A DNA stretch of 64,000 nucleotides, from positions 18,353,613-18,417,612 of the forward strand of contig NC_087071.1 in assembly GCF_963678635.1 (NCBI RefSeq). The letters are read 5' to 3'. The notes under the pieces are model-generated. The model was not told the origin of the DNA. It was given only the letters and a program-made list of their open reading frames with translations, and ran no database searches. Position 1 is the first letter of the stretch; the number at the start of each line of letters is the position of its first letter. A program made the translations under genes and the position numbers. The stretch is from Symsagittifera roscoffensis. Taxonomy: Eukaryota > Xenacoelomorpha > Acoela > Convolutidae. Positions 48,054 to 60,719 of the stretch are shown piece by piece.

Positions 48054-50936
48054 GTGTATTTTCCGCGCATTGGCTATGTACATGAATGGACAGAATGATC
48101 TCGAGTCTCACGTTTCTAGATATTTTGCAGATTTCATACCAAAATCCGGTCATGATCAAAAATTGTTTCGTGGAGTTTCCGTTGAAGACTTGCCTGTTGT
48201 CCAGAAAATTGGGCAAAAAAAACATTAAACACGGTTTCGTTATCTAAGAAAAAGAATTTGTAAGAGAACTAGCTCGGCGCAGTATTGGAACTTTCGCTAA
48301 AACAATCACACTACTGATAGTCAACAATTAAATCACTCATTCAAACAATTTAGATAATTTTTTCAGATGATTTCGATGCCCTAGCTGTGACGATTTTTTC
48401 CACAAATCAAACCACTTCAAAAAGCATCTCTTGGGATGCAGGGATCGAATGAAGCAGAATCACCCAAAAAATCGTGTATGAGCTCCTTAACGCCTTGTTT
48501 AAAAAGCTACAGGGGTTCAATCTTCCAATTTTTTAAAAAAACTTTTTAACAACCTAACAACTTTCGATTTTGAGTCAATTTTTGTTCCAACAGAAGAACT
48601 AAACGAGACATTAACTACAAACTGCATCGCAAAACATGTCCCAACTCTAGTCTCTATAACATCAAATCTGATATACGCACCCATTTTTTGTTTTAATAAG
48701 GATCCACGAACTCGATTTTGATTTTTTAAGCAACCTCGAAAAGTTGGCTGAGGAAAGTAAGCTGGAGATGAGAACAAATTCTTAGGATTTTGAAGTAGCT
48801 GTCAATGAAAGAATACATTGAAGACTCGTTAAAAGCAGATCTGACAACACAGCTTTTGAAAATTCAAAAAAATCAACTCATTGATTTTAAACAACATCTT
48901 GAGAGAAAAGTAAAAACTTAACCTGTTTTCGGATTTAGCAGCGATAGATATCAGTTAAATTTGATCAAGTCCCACTCAATTCCTTAGTTGACTCGCGATA
49001 AGCAACAAGAAACATCGGTCATCAAAAAAGTGAACGTTTTTTTTTCAGTCAAATCTGAGAAGTACAATTTCTCGACATAATGAAATTCTGAGTGGAGAAA
49101 TAACACTGGATTCTATTCTCAAAGCCTAGAAAATTAGCGAAACTAAAGTATTCTTTCCCGATGCGGGGTTTGACAACCCAGATAAACTTGATTTTCCCAA
49201 ATTCCCACTATATGAAGCCTTTTTCAATAAACTTAGACACAACAATCCTGTAGACAGCTACTTCAAGGACTATGAGAAAATGAGTAAGAGTGCGCTTGAC
49301 GAACAACATGCACTGAATTATTTTCAATTCAGGACAGTTACTCCATTTTGATTGAAGAATTACAATTACTTACGAGAGACTTGAAGAAAAACGGAAGGAC
49401 AGTGATCAAAGACATTTTGAAGTGGTATAACAACATGGCAGATATACAAAAAAATCAGTTTTACCAAAATAAGGGGATAAAATTGTTGCAACTTGGATAA
49501 ACACTTCCTTATCTAGGAAACATTTGACATAAATTTTATCCATTTTGCGAAAAAGATAAAGACTTGTGTGAAAAAATACGAGAAGATATGACAGGGGGTC
49601 CTTCATTTGTGTTTACCCGAAAAGCTGTTGTAGATGAAACTTTCATCTGAATTTCTTCAAACACTTGTAAATCGATCGTTGGGATTGATGCAGGTCAGCG
49701 TTACCCTTTCTCAATCAGACTTCTACAGACTTCCTGTTAGTAAAAATAAAAGATGGAAAAAATCTTGGCTATTTTCAATGTGATTTAGTTGAAACGAAAA
49801 TTTGCCATTTATCCCCAATTTTCCAAAACATCGAAGTTCAAAAACGATGTTGGAGAGTATGCAAATGAAAAACTATGCAAATGAGAACGAAACATCAAAA
49901 CATCCTCAGAGAAAGCTGATATAAAGCTTCAAGCTAGAAAATGGAACAGTTTTAACCCCTCTCTTCATTTTTCATTTGGAATTTGTCTTGCACTGCACTA
50001 AAAATTACCGCTTTGTTATGTAATTTTCTCGAAAATGTTTCAATATTTTTGTTCAATCAGTGGTTGATGCTAGAAGAGAAGGAAATGAGAACCCTCCATC
50101 AGGAACGCTATCAGCAACAATGAACCTTTTGGGTAGTTCCTCCTATGGATATCAGATGATGGAGAGATCCAGACATACAATCACGAAATATCTCAAGGAT
50201 GAAAAGACTCATTAGGCAATCAAGGAACCCTTGTTCGAACGACTGAAAACAATTGAGAAATATTGGTATGAGGTGGAGTTGGTGAAACAATTGGTATCTG
50301 TTTGTGATGGTATGAGTTGGTGAAATACTGGTATGATGTGGAGTTGGCGAGCACAGAGAACCCATCATTGTTGGATTTACATACTTCAGTACGCAAAACT
50401 GAGAACGTTGGAGCTGTACTACAGTTTTTTTGACAAACTCTGCGATGTAAACAAATTTGAAGAGTTGGAGATGGACACAGACTCACTTTATTTAGGACTT
50501 GCTGAAGAAAATTTGTATAGCTGTATCCAGCCAGATAAGAGAGCTGCTTGGGAAAAATGAGGGAAATGATTGCAGAGACTCTTTCAAGGTAGATGCAAAA
50601 TCTAACTTCTTTCCTAGGAGCTTAGGTTTAGGTGTACGGAGTTGCTCTGTTTACGTAGCAAGACTTATTGCTGCTCTGACAACAAGTCAGATAAGTTTAA
50701 ACTCAGTAGAAGAGGTCTGATTAAAACGATTGGTAGAAGTGTCTGTAGACGGGCCCATGTCAAGCTATAGGAGATTACTCGACGAAGCAGTCAGCTTCAT
50801 AGCTACAAACAGAGGATTCAGAGCTTTAAATCATATGGTTGCTACATATGAGCAGACAAAGAAAATAAAACTTAGTTATTTTTGTCCAAAAAGACAAGTT
50901 CAAGATGATGGAATTAATACAAAACCATTGAACTTA
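48054..50936 (+). pseudogene. Maverick protein-primed type B DNA polymerase, copy 2
   Basis: Aligns with 42845-45692 at an offset of about 5209 bp, and lacks the N-terminal zinc-finger part. Motif A reads IDAGQRYPFS near 49683. Motif B is NLLGSSSYGYQ near 50124-50160, in a frame interrupted by a stop at about 50213. Motif C is intact as MDTDSLY at 50471-50491, unlike copy 1. The copy also keeps a 57-bp segment (50407-50463) that copy 1 has lost between two GTTGGAG repeats, but lacks about 50 bp near 50600. Terminal KRQVQDDGINTKPLNL is at 50889-50936. It shares most frame breaks with copy 1, including the repeated GGTATGAGGTGGAGTTGG region near 50264-50345, so decay came before duplication. 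Confidence 0.85.
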
Positions 50937-51198
50937 TAAGAACTGAAGCAATGCAAAAAAAAATTACAAGAACAGATGTCACGTATTAGGTTTAGGTACG
51001 ATTTAGTGTTTTGTTAATTTTTCATTATAAAGTTGCGGTAAATTTAAAGTACGACGCACTGATTTATTTAATTTCTTCGTATATGTTTTTTTTTCTCAAA
51101 AAAATTAATTTTTGGGGTTTCAGTACGTTTGAGCATATTTTCCTTGGAATGAAAAAATGTTTTTAAATATAAGATTGTCTCAAAAATTAGTTAAAAGG

Positions 51199-51530
51199 TC
51201 AAATCATATAAAATCTTACCGTGTTTTGAGGTTTTTTTAGCAGAAAATTCCCTTTTTTGATCAAAAAAACTCAATTTTAGCCCAAAAACCCTTACTTTAT
51301 TTTTGACAAAAAACAATTGACTTACCATGAACCAAGAAACTAAGAACAATACCTTCATTCCACAATATTTACGGATTAGGCCAAAGTATTTAACAAATAG
51401 ATAACACGCGCCGAGATTTTTTCCAAAAAACTAGAGATTTCCACACAAAAAAAACATCATTTTACTTAGCAATGTCTTATGATTTCACAAGAAATGAAAC
51501 CTTACCAATACTATTCCCTATCTTAATACC
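51199..51530. repeat. Dispersed repeat 3' of polymerase copy 2
   Basis: Second copy of 45952-46284 within the 5.2-kb unit, differing by a few substitutions. Also the inverted counterpart of 63690-63960. Confidence 0.65.
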
Positions 51531-51599
51531 TTGTAGACTCTATACCCAATGTTAAAACAAAGCTTTAGACCTGATCTTCTGTTACCTATAAGAGACATG

Positions 51600-52399
51600 A
51601 TGAGGGTCTCCCCGCACCAACCCCACCCCAATTCCCACCTCCCCACTTCATCCCAACCCCCAAATTCTATCATCCAAGATAATGCATTATAACCGACTAC
51701 TTTTGAAATAAAACTCCCTCCTAATCCATTATAATCGGTTTTAAATCTTGTTTTTTAGAAATAAGTTAGATTATTTTTGCTTAAATTTTGCCAATTTTGC
51801 AGGAAATTCGCAAAATGCATGTCATGTCTTTCGTAAATGCCGTCTCTCAAAGTCACCTCCTCAAGTTTTTTCTACTTTCTCCAACGAAAAATTGGGGCGG
51901 TCAACTGGGGGGTGTCCATCATAAACCATTCTCCCCAAAGTCTACCAATAAATAACCCCCCCCCCTTCCCCCCCTGTGTTCAACCATAAGGAGGAGGCGA
52001 ATGGCGGTTTTGGTAAGCTGGCATGAAGGGAGGGGGGAAAAGCGGGGGTAGGGGGTACAAGGCGGGGGGTGGGGTAAAAAATAAACTGAGGGGAGGGGGT
52101 ACACTAATTTGGGGGAAGGGTCTTGGGGGTAAATAAGGAGGGGAGCTAAACGGGGTGGTAAATTTAAATGGCGGATAAAGAAACTGGGGGGGGGGGGGAT
52201 GGTGAGGTAAGGGGAGGTTCAATGAGAAAATAAGAAAATATCAGACACAAATAAAAACATGTCAGTGTTTAATGAGAAATAAAAATTTTTATGCAACATA
52301 ATACGTAGGAACTACAAACTACACTAAACAGGCAATGAGATAACTTTGAAACAAATTGTAAATTTCAAGAAAAACCTTTCGAAAAAAAAATTGGCTGAT
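51600..52399. mobile_element. Second copy of the G-rich TIR element, cut by the gap
   Basis: Same sequence as 46360-47170, ending at TTGGCTGAT exactly where the N run starts. The G-rich tract (52020-52200) is a little shorter than in the first copy, as expected for a slippage-prone tract. Confidence 0.6.
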
Positions 52400-52599
52400 N
52401 NNNNNNNNNNNNNNNNNNNNNNNNNNNNNNNNNNNNNNNNNNNNNNNNNNNNNNNNNNNNNNNNNNNNNNNNNNNNNNNNNNNNNNNNNNNNNNNNNNNN
52501 NNNNNNNNNNNNNNNNNNNNNNNNNNNNNNNNNNNNNNNNNNNNNNNNNNNNNNNNNNNNNNNNNNNNNNNNNNNNNNNNNNNNNNNNNNNNNNNNNNN
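52400..52599. other. Assembly gap (200 N)
   Basis: Exactly 200 N. It interrupts the second 5.2-kb unit on its left and abuts the first 2.2-kb unit on its right. Open frames that span it are not real. Confidence 0.98.
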
Positions 52600-54806
52600 A
52601 ACTTTTAATTTAAAGTGCTTGATATTTAAAAGTGTAATAGTTTCTACAAAAACATGGTTTTTTCAACGTTTACCGAAGGCTCAGCAAGTATCATGTTAAG
52701 TATTTATTTTGTTTTTATGGACTTTCCAGTTTAATCAGTTTATGCCCAATTTCTGAACAGCCAGGAAAATTATTCTGCGTCTGATTTTAAAAAAAAATGT
52801 GAAATCACACTTGGTCGAAGCGTTTAGTCCTTGCCTGTTTTTTTTCTTCTTTCACATTATCTTTCAACGGTCAGAGCTGGGTTCTATCTTCCCATAAAGG
52901 GATAGAAAAAGCTTAAAACCAGATAATATACTTTTGAAGTTTCAGACTACACGCAGTTGGTCAGTTTAGAAGTTTTGGTCAACTTTTAAGCAAAGATTGA
53001 CCGCTATGGACGTTCTAAAAAAAAACATTTTGGCAAATTTCACAAATTTTATGAAATTGGGGATTTAAGAAACAGGTTTTTTTGCTGTTTGGGGTTGCCC
53101 AATGGCTTATCAGTAGACGCATTTGAAAATAACCAATTTAGGTTCGATAAAATTTCACCTTCAGATGTTTTGACACATAATTTTTTTCTATAACAGCGAC
53201 CAAACTTTTGATGTACAGATAAACTAGTGGACAAAATCAAACGCAAGTTCTGGTATTTTAAAAAAAGTGTCATGTCGGACCATTTGGTTTTTGCTCTTAA
53301 ACAAAATTTTTATATCGACCGACAGCAAAAAATCTAAACTAACCTCTCTGAAAAGATCAGCCTTTAGTTTGAAACAAGAACCAATTTTTTTGTGCATCTG
53401 AAAACGCCCGAAATTGTAGGAGACAGCTGAGTTTAGTCAAGTTGTCACACTGATTAGTTCAATTTTCTCATTGATAATATTTCACGTCGCATGAAATTTT
53501 TTTTCACTCCGTTCATTAGAGAAAGTATTCATTACGATAAAAAACCTAAAGCAGATGGTGAAAACCGGCATTTTAAGAACCGGAAAAAATTAATAAGTTT
53601 TTGAAAACAAATTTTGATGATTTCATAGAGGGCAGTTTTGATCATTTTCTTTTGATCTATGAAAAAATATTCGTTCACGGTACACGTGAAAGTTGTCCAA
53701 AATCATACATAAAACAGGATTTTATGAGAAAATTATGCCTTTACGCTTAATTTGTCCACTAGTGTTTTATATCAAGTCAAATATTTGTTAAAATGCGACT
53801 TGATTATTTTTGGAAACAAAAAACGTGCATCCTTTTCAGTTGAGTTTTCATGTGATGATTTTAGTGCTTAGTTTCCAACCAGCTTACTCTACTTTTGATT
53901 TTACTACCGTTTTAACACTTCAGATTCGGAAAAATGCGGTAAAGGCAAAACTCAGTCTTAGATGGCTCGACAGATGTTCCACTAACTAATTAATGAACTC
54001 TCTTTATTTTTAAAGCTAGTGGTTTAGTGCATAGCAGTACTTAAGCAGAACTAGGTTTGATCCACTTAACTTGGTCGTTTTTCGATTGGATAAGTAAGTA
54101 TTAGTTTTATCAGCCTAGGCTTAAGCGCTCACCCTATTCCTATAATTGTTCACTGAAGTTTTCAATTAGTTTTCCAAAAATTCAAAAAAAATCGAAAACT
54201 TTCTAGCACTCGGTGCCTTGACCATGAGAGAGTAGCCTTTGTTTAGTACATGGTGAAAAAATATTCTTCTGAACAGTTAAATTTTGTTACAAATAACATG
54301 GGGTTTTTGCATCATCATTGAAGATTCTTTTTTAATGCTGCAAAGCCTCATGACAGGATACTGTAATTATTATTTAACTGTACAAAGAGCCTAGTTGTTT
54401 TTTCTTGGTGCAGATATATAGCAGATATCGAATGAGTATGTTTTTTTGCTATTCAAATTTTTAATAAAAGATATGCCGTAAGTATAAGGTTTTGTAATGC
54501 ATTTTAATTCTGACAGCGATTGAAAACTCTTTTTTGATTTGTCTGATTTTTTTGATATGCTGAAATTATATTAATCATTTGGAAATTTGGCCAAAATTAA
54601 CACCATCGCTTGTTTATTAATGGCTGATGTTAGTTTCATCGTTTGGAAGACAAATGAACATCTTGGATAGCTGTCGCTGCTTCGTAGTCCCAAATAATCT
54701 TATAATGCACTAAAGTAATTTAAAAAAATACGATGTAAACATTTTGCAAATTTCAGATTATAACCTTTGCAGTTTCTTTTGTTTGCAAATTCCTTTTTTA
54801 TTTCAA
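52600..54806. repeat. 2.2-kb direct tandem duplication, unit 1
   Basis: From ACTTTTAATTTAAAGTGCTT, directly at the gap, to 54806, followed at once by the same start. Unit 2 matches almost base for base over about 2.04 kb. The minus strand holds frames at 53049-53273 (KFGRCYRKKLCVKTSEGEIL) and further upstream, flanked by TTTTCAG-like strings, that could be exons of an unrecognised gene, but nothing identifies them. Confidence 0.85.
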
Positions 54807-56848
54807 ACTTTTAATTTAAAGTGCTTGATATTTAAAAGTGTAATAGTTTCTACAAAAACATGGTTTTTTCAACGTTTACCGAAGGCTCAGCAAGTATCAT
54901 GTTAAGTATTTATTTTGTTTTTATGGACTTTCCAGTTTAATCAGTTTATGCCCAATTTCTGAACAGCCAGGAAAATTATTCTGCGTCTGATTTAAAAAAA
55001 AATTGTGATATCACACTTGGTCGAAGCGTTTAGTCCTCGCCTGTTTTTTTTTCTTTCACATTAACTTTCAACGGTCAGAGCTGGGTTCTATCTTCCCATA
55101 AAGGGATAGAAAAAGCTTAAAACCAGATAATATACTTTTGAAGTTTCAGACTAACCGCAGTTGGTCAGTTTAGAAGTTTTGGTCAACTTTTAAGCAAAGA
55201 TTGACCGCTATGGACGTTCTAAAAAAAAACATTTTGGCAAATTTCACAAATTTTATGAAATTGGGGATTTAAGAAACACGTTTTTTTGCTGTTTGGGGTT
55301 GCCCAATGGCTTATCAGTAGACGCATTTGAAAATAACCAATTTAGGTTCGATAAAATTTCACCTTCAGATGTTTTGACACATAATTTTTTTCTATAACAG
55401 CGACCAAACTTTTGATGTACAGATAAACTAGTGGACAAAATCAACCGCAAGTTCTGGTATTTTAAAAAAAGTGTCATGTCGGACAATTTGGTTTTTGCTC
55501 TTAAACAAAATTTTTATATCGACCGACAGCAAAAAATCTAAACTAACCTCTCTGAAAAGATCAGCCTTTAGTTTGAAACAAGAACCAATTTTTTTTGCAT
55601 CTGAAAACGCCCGAAATTGTAGGAGACAGCTGAGTTTAGTCAAGTTGTCACACTGATTAGTTCAATTTTCTCATTGATAATATTTCACGTCGCATGAAAT
55701 TTTTTTTCACTCCGTTCATTAGAGAAAGTATTCATTACGATAAAAAACCTAAAGCAGATGGTGAAAACCGGCATTTTAAGAACCGGAAAAAATTAATAAG
55801 TTTTTGAAAACAAATTTTGATGATTTCATAGAGGGCAGTTTTGATCATTTTCTTTTGATCTATGAAAAAATATTCGTTCACGGTACACGTGAAAGTTGTC
55901 CAAAATCATACATAAAACAGGATTTTATGAGAAAATTATGCCTTTACGCTTAATTTGTCCACTAGTGTTTTATTTCAAGTCAAATATTTGTTAAAATGCG
56001 ACTTGATTATTTTTGGAAACAAAAAACGTGCATCCTTTTCAGTTGAGTTTTCATGTGATGATTTTAGTGCTTAGTTTCCAACCAGCTTACTCTACTTTTG
56101 ATTTTACTACCGTTTTAACACTTCAGATTCGGAAAAATGCGGTAAAGGCAAAACTCAGTCTTAGATGGCACGATAGATGTTCCACTAACTAATTAATGAA
56201 CTCTCTTTATTTTTAAAGCTAGTGGTTTAGTGCATAGCAGTACTTAAGCAGAACTAGGTTTGATCCACTTAACTTGGTCGTTTTTCGATTGGATAAGTAA
56301 GTATTAGTTTTATCAGTCTAGGCTTAAGCGCTCACCCTATTCCTATAATTGTTCACTGAAGTTTTCAATTAGTTTTCCAAAAATTCAAAAAAAATCGAAA
56401 ACTTTCTAGCACTCGGTGCCTTGACCATGAGAGAGTAGCCTTTGTTTAGTACATGGTGAAAAAATATTCTTCTGAACAGTTAAATTTTGTTACAAATAAC
56501 ATGGGGTTTTTGCATCATCATTGAAGATTCTTTTTTAATGCTGCAAAGCCTCATGACGGGATACTGTAATTATTATTTAACTGTACAAAGAGCCTAGTTG
56601 TTTTTTCTTAGTGCAGATATATAGCAGATATCGAATGAGTATGTTTTTTTGCTATTCAAATTTTTAATAAAAGATTTGCCGTAAGTATAAGGTTTTGTAA
56701 TGCATTTTAATTCTGACAGCGATTGAAAACTCTTTTTTGATTTGTCTGATTTTTTTGATATGCTGAAATTTATTAATCATTTGGAAATTTGGCCAAAATT
56801 AACACCATCGCTTGATTTTTAATGGCTGATGTTAGTTTCATCGTTTGG
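54807..56848. repeat. 2.2-kb direct tandem duplication, unit 2 (3' truncated)
   Basis: Matches 52600-54640 with only scattered differences, for example ACACGCAG versus AACCGCAG near 55150. Identity ends at TTTCATCGTTTGG (56848), after which sequence diverges into a foldback element. Its minus-strand frames at 55253-55486 and 55428-55643 mirror those of unit 1. Confidence 0.85.
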
Positions 56849-56879
56849 TTTCGCTATCATAGAGGACGCCTGTACAAAC

Positions 56880-57179
56880 ACAAAACAGTTCAGAACAAAG
56901 CAATCTAAAAAGACATGAAATGAACAAAAATAACATTCCGATACGGAACAGTCCTGTTCAAGGACGCCGGGGGAAGGCTGCACGCGTCGCCGCTTAGCGA
57001 TAATTACCGGATCTTAATTTTGTATAGAATCCTTCACATTGTTGGCAAGCTCGCAAACGTTGGTGCGACTGTGGCGGTCTATTTTTCCGCTGTTTATGTT
57101 AGTTGAACATAGGACAGCTCCCGTCCGACCGGCCTGTTAGAATAATCAGGACTTGGAACTGTTTTTTGGACTGTTTTGT
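56880..57179. mobile_element. Second foldback element with the shared GC-rich core
   Basis: ACAAAACAGTTC at 56880-56891 pairs with GGACTGTTTTGT at 57168-57179 (one mismatch). The core around 56945-57090 (CGCCGCTTAGCG, then GGCAAGCTCGCAA and GTGCGACTGTGGCGGTC) is the reverse complement of the core of the 13660-14034 element with scattered substitutions, whereas the arms of the two elements differ. No target duplication is evident. Confidence 0.55.
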
Positions 57180-57189
57180 ATCAGATTGT

Positions 57190-60100
57190 TTTCTAGAATT
57201 TTTTGGTAGTGGACTTGGGGATGGGTAATGAGTAACGAAAATGGGATGTGCGTGTTCACTTCAAATCGAGTTTTGCAGAAACTGGCTAAGACTATAGTAA
57301 TCATCAGCAAAAATCATCGAATTTCCTCGATTTTGTTGTGTATAAAAGACAATCAATTATATTGAAAGTAAAAAAGGATTATAAAAAATTCTAATGATTT
57401 TAATGGATGTGAAGATCGTTTTCCAATCAAGCAAACATATTTTTCAGCGTTATACGATATTGCTTAGAAGCAGAAAATCAGATGAAAACTCGATGGGCAG
57501 TTCATAAATGATCAAAAATTATCGCAAATTAAGATTTTTGCTCTCTTAAGTCCCCTATCGAGAAGACCCTTTTCGACAACATCCATAAAGAAGCTAAACT
57601 AATTTCTGCCCCTCACCAGGAAAATTGATCTGGTTTATCCCTTGCAAAAGTATAAATTTAAGTTTTAAGGAACACAATTTTTTCTGAATTTAAAAATGGC
57701 AATCTTCATCTTCTGCGAAACTTTTTCATCGGCGTAAAACTTTTCAAACTGGCAGTTTCTTTTCAAAATTAGAATTTTTAAAGTGTATCGATTCAATGCT
57801 GCATTTTGACAACTTGTAAAAACTGAGTATTTGAAAACTGATTGAGTTTTTGGTATATAATAACGTAAATCCGATCATTAGATCTAGGTCGATGTAGAAA
57901 CATAAATATTTGAATCAAAGATGAATGATATCTACACGGCACTTTAAAATGCCAGTTAAGCTAATCATATCCTGACATTGATTTTATAGACTCTTCAGAA
58001 TTGAATTTCAGATTGTAAGCGTCCAAAACGACTGTTTTAAGCGACTAAAAAATTTTTGGTTAATTTGATGTCGAAAATCAATTAAACTAATTGGAAAAAC
58101 TTGCTCAAAAAAATTTTTAAAGTTATTATGCTCATCGACAACTCCAGCAATTGTCATTGTTGTGAATTATGTTTTAGTTAAACTAATTTGACTTTAACTT
58201 CTCAATTAGATACCAGCCATTTGCAAGTTTCCTCTAAGTTCTGGCGTTTTTCTGGTTGATAGAAAAGACGCAGTTTTAATTCAACATTTTAATTTTACTA
58301 CTTTATCTTTGGATACTCTTTTCGTATAACAGGGTATCACAACTCTTTGTTAGGGCGCAGTCATCTGATTTGAACATGCGGGTACTTCCTGCAGATTTGT
58401 AGAACTGCCTACCCAATGGAATGTTTGGATTGACAAAAGTCAATATTTGATTGTAGCAAAGGAAAACCTTGACCTTGACAGTTTGAATGAACCATTCGAA
58501 TGAACCTTGACTTTGAATGAACCAAGCGGCTTAAAAAAATCCGTGCCGTATTTAGCCTTGTGTGCACAGTGAAAAATGTATTACATTTTTTGAAGTTTTT
58601 TAGTTTTTTTTTCGAAACCGCTTAAGTAAAACCATCCAGTTTTTAATTGAGCGATACAAATTTTCAAGTCACAAACAAAAACTTGTGAGTCATACGAATA
58701 ACTCTAGACTTCTGTCTGAAGCGCTAAACACAGCGGATGCTTTAAATGAAATTTTAATTGACTAAAAGTTTTATTTGAACTTTTTCAAACTCACGAGCGT
58801 ATCAGGCGTTCAAAAATTTTAGTTCTGTAAAATCCTAGTACAGTCTGGACATAAAACACATCAAATTTTGTATGAATGGTTCTAATGTCTTTACGTAAAG
58901 CAGTTTTGTCAAAAACGGCTCAAATTAGTGTAGAAAAAAATGTAAAAAAATAAAAAAAAAACACTTCGTCCTGCCCTCAGAGCCAGTGAACAATCTACGA
59001 ATAAAATTGACAAAGAAACGAAATTTTTTGTATAGTTTTAAATAGAAGGCAATGTAATTGTAATTATGAAAACATGTAATCATGAACTCAAGAACCCGCC
59101 CTTGAAAATACTTCCAATAGATAAGAAAACACTAGTATAGAGTACTCTATAGAGTACTCTATTTGTTGACTTTATGAATGACACCATCCTTACTAGAAGA
59201 TTGGCGTGTTAGAAAGCTAAATTAAAATTACTTCTGGTGATGAGGAGAGCTTTCTGTTGAAAGATGAGTGATCAAAGATGGTAAATGAAGAAGCTCAGAA
59301 AGACTAAGTTCAGCTCATCAATAACTTGACGCTACCAGAGACTTGTAAATTGAATGTACTTATAACCCTACTCAAAATGCTTAGAAATCTCCTCATCACA
59401 AAAAAAAACATGATCGGGGAGAGGAATTAAACATTTTCACACCCTGTTCAAATCGACCGAAAAACCCAAAATAAAAGTAGAACAATTCCCTTACAATTAT
59501 TGAAAGGTGTAAATATCAATTTAAAAAAAAAGATAGATATAACATGAGTTTTGACAAAAGCGACAAAAATTGTTTCAAAACTCCAATCGTAATTATGCGG
59601 GAAAAAAATGTTTTAAACTAGTTCACTAAAAAAACATGAGATTTCAAAAAGTTGAATGAACAGATAATTGAAAACAAAAATGAACGGCCAAAAAATTCAA
59701 AACTAACTGTTAGCATCGCCCTCCAACTTTCAAAGAAAAAACTGTGAGACGTATAGCTGAGTACACTTGATTTGCAACAAATATTTTGTGAAAAGACAGG
59801 CAAACAATGTGTTTTCCAAATAGTGGGTGGCAAACAATCTGTAGTTACCGTTTTTTTAACTGATTTGTATGGCTTAAGCGTTTTGTCTAAAAAATTCTAA
59901 GGGTCTTGGACTCACTTTTGAAAGAAATTCATTTCTCAGGCTGTTACACAGATGCTTTTTTGGTTGCTTGGGAAGATTCAATAGACAAACGCGAAGCAAT
60001 TTGAAAGACAAATTTCAATCAACTCGGAAATAAAAATGAAAAATTGGCGTTGAAAAGATAATAAATAAATGGGGTTTAAAATATAGAAAAAAGGCGTAAA
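57190..60100. other. No gene seen
   Basis: AT-rich. It contains the small palindrome annotated at 59137-59162 and the repeated pair TTCGAATGAACCTTGAC/TTTGAATGAACC near 58495-58520. A frame at 59618-59833 on the minus strand is serine/phenylalanine-rich and unrecognised. Confidence 0.4.
59137..59162. repeat. 26-bp perfect palindrome
   Basis: Two abutting copies of the AGAGTACTCTAT unit make a sequence equal to its own reverse complement over 26 bases. Confidence 0.9.
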
Positions 60101-60194
60101 ATCATTGGTTGGTAAAGCAGACTCGATCAAGAGTCATCACAGAAAAAAGAATAATTCAGAACTAAGATCTGTCTTCGGTTCAGTGAGCCAAAAC

Positions 60195-60320
60195 ATGAAA
60201 TTTGCTCTAATTGTATCACTCCTTCTGTCACTAGTACGCCCTTTACCGAATAAAGTCTGTACATACTGGAATGAAACGCACTCGAAAGCTTTGCAAGATG
60301 CAAAAAAAATCAAGGCTTAA
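60195..60320 (+). CDS. Candidate small secreted peptide (41 residues)
   Basis: An ATG at 60195 starts MKFALIVSLLLSLVRPLPNK, a Lys followed by a hydrophobic core and a small/Pro-containing end, which looks like a signal peptide. The remaining 20 or so residues (VCTYWNETHSKALQDAKKIK) contain one Cys and an N-glycosylation-type NET, and end at a TAA (60318-60320). The same frame is open upstream from 60105, but the hydrophobic start argues for the internal ATG. A TTCGGTTCAG string just before could be a splice or trans-splice acceptor. No homologue recognised, and a frame of this length can occur by chance. Confidence 0.3.
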   Translation: MKFALIVSLLLSLVRPLPNKVCTYWNETHSKALQDAKKIKA

Positions 60321-60719
60321 GAATCACCAAAACAGTCATTTTCGTTTAAAAAAATCTCACGGTTAAAAACAAACGATTCTCAAATAACAGATAAAAGACT
60401 ACACTGGAATACTGGGTGATAAAAGACTACACTCGAATAATGGGTGACAAGTGGGTGAATGGAATAGTGGGTGACAAAACCGTTCATCCATGAGTAACGA
60501 GCTTATTTCCTTTCAGTATCATTCTGATTCAGATTAGTTAGTCAAAAGCGCCAAAGAACAAAAAATAATAAGAAAAAATTTTGGACGAAAAATGTCTCAA
60601 ACTCACTAGATTTTAGAGAACAAACAAATATGTCCTAAAATAATCATTCGTCCCAAATTTTTTCACCTACAACTGCTCAAAAAATATAATTATTTTCATC
60701 ATAACCCACGATAAAAAGA

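Noticed and set aside
52346-52699. 117-codon open frame on the plus strand
   Set aside because: It spans the second N gap and joins two unrelated repeat units.
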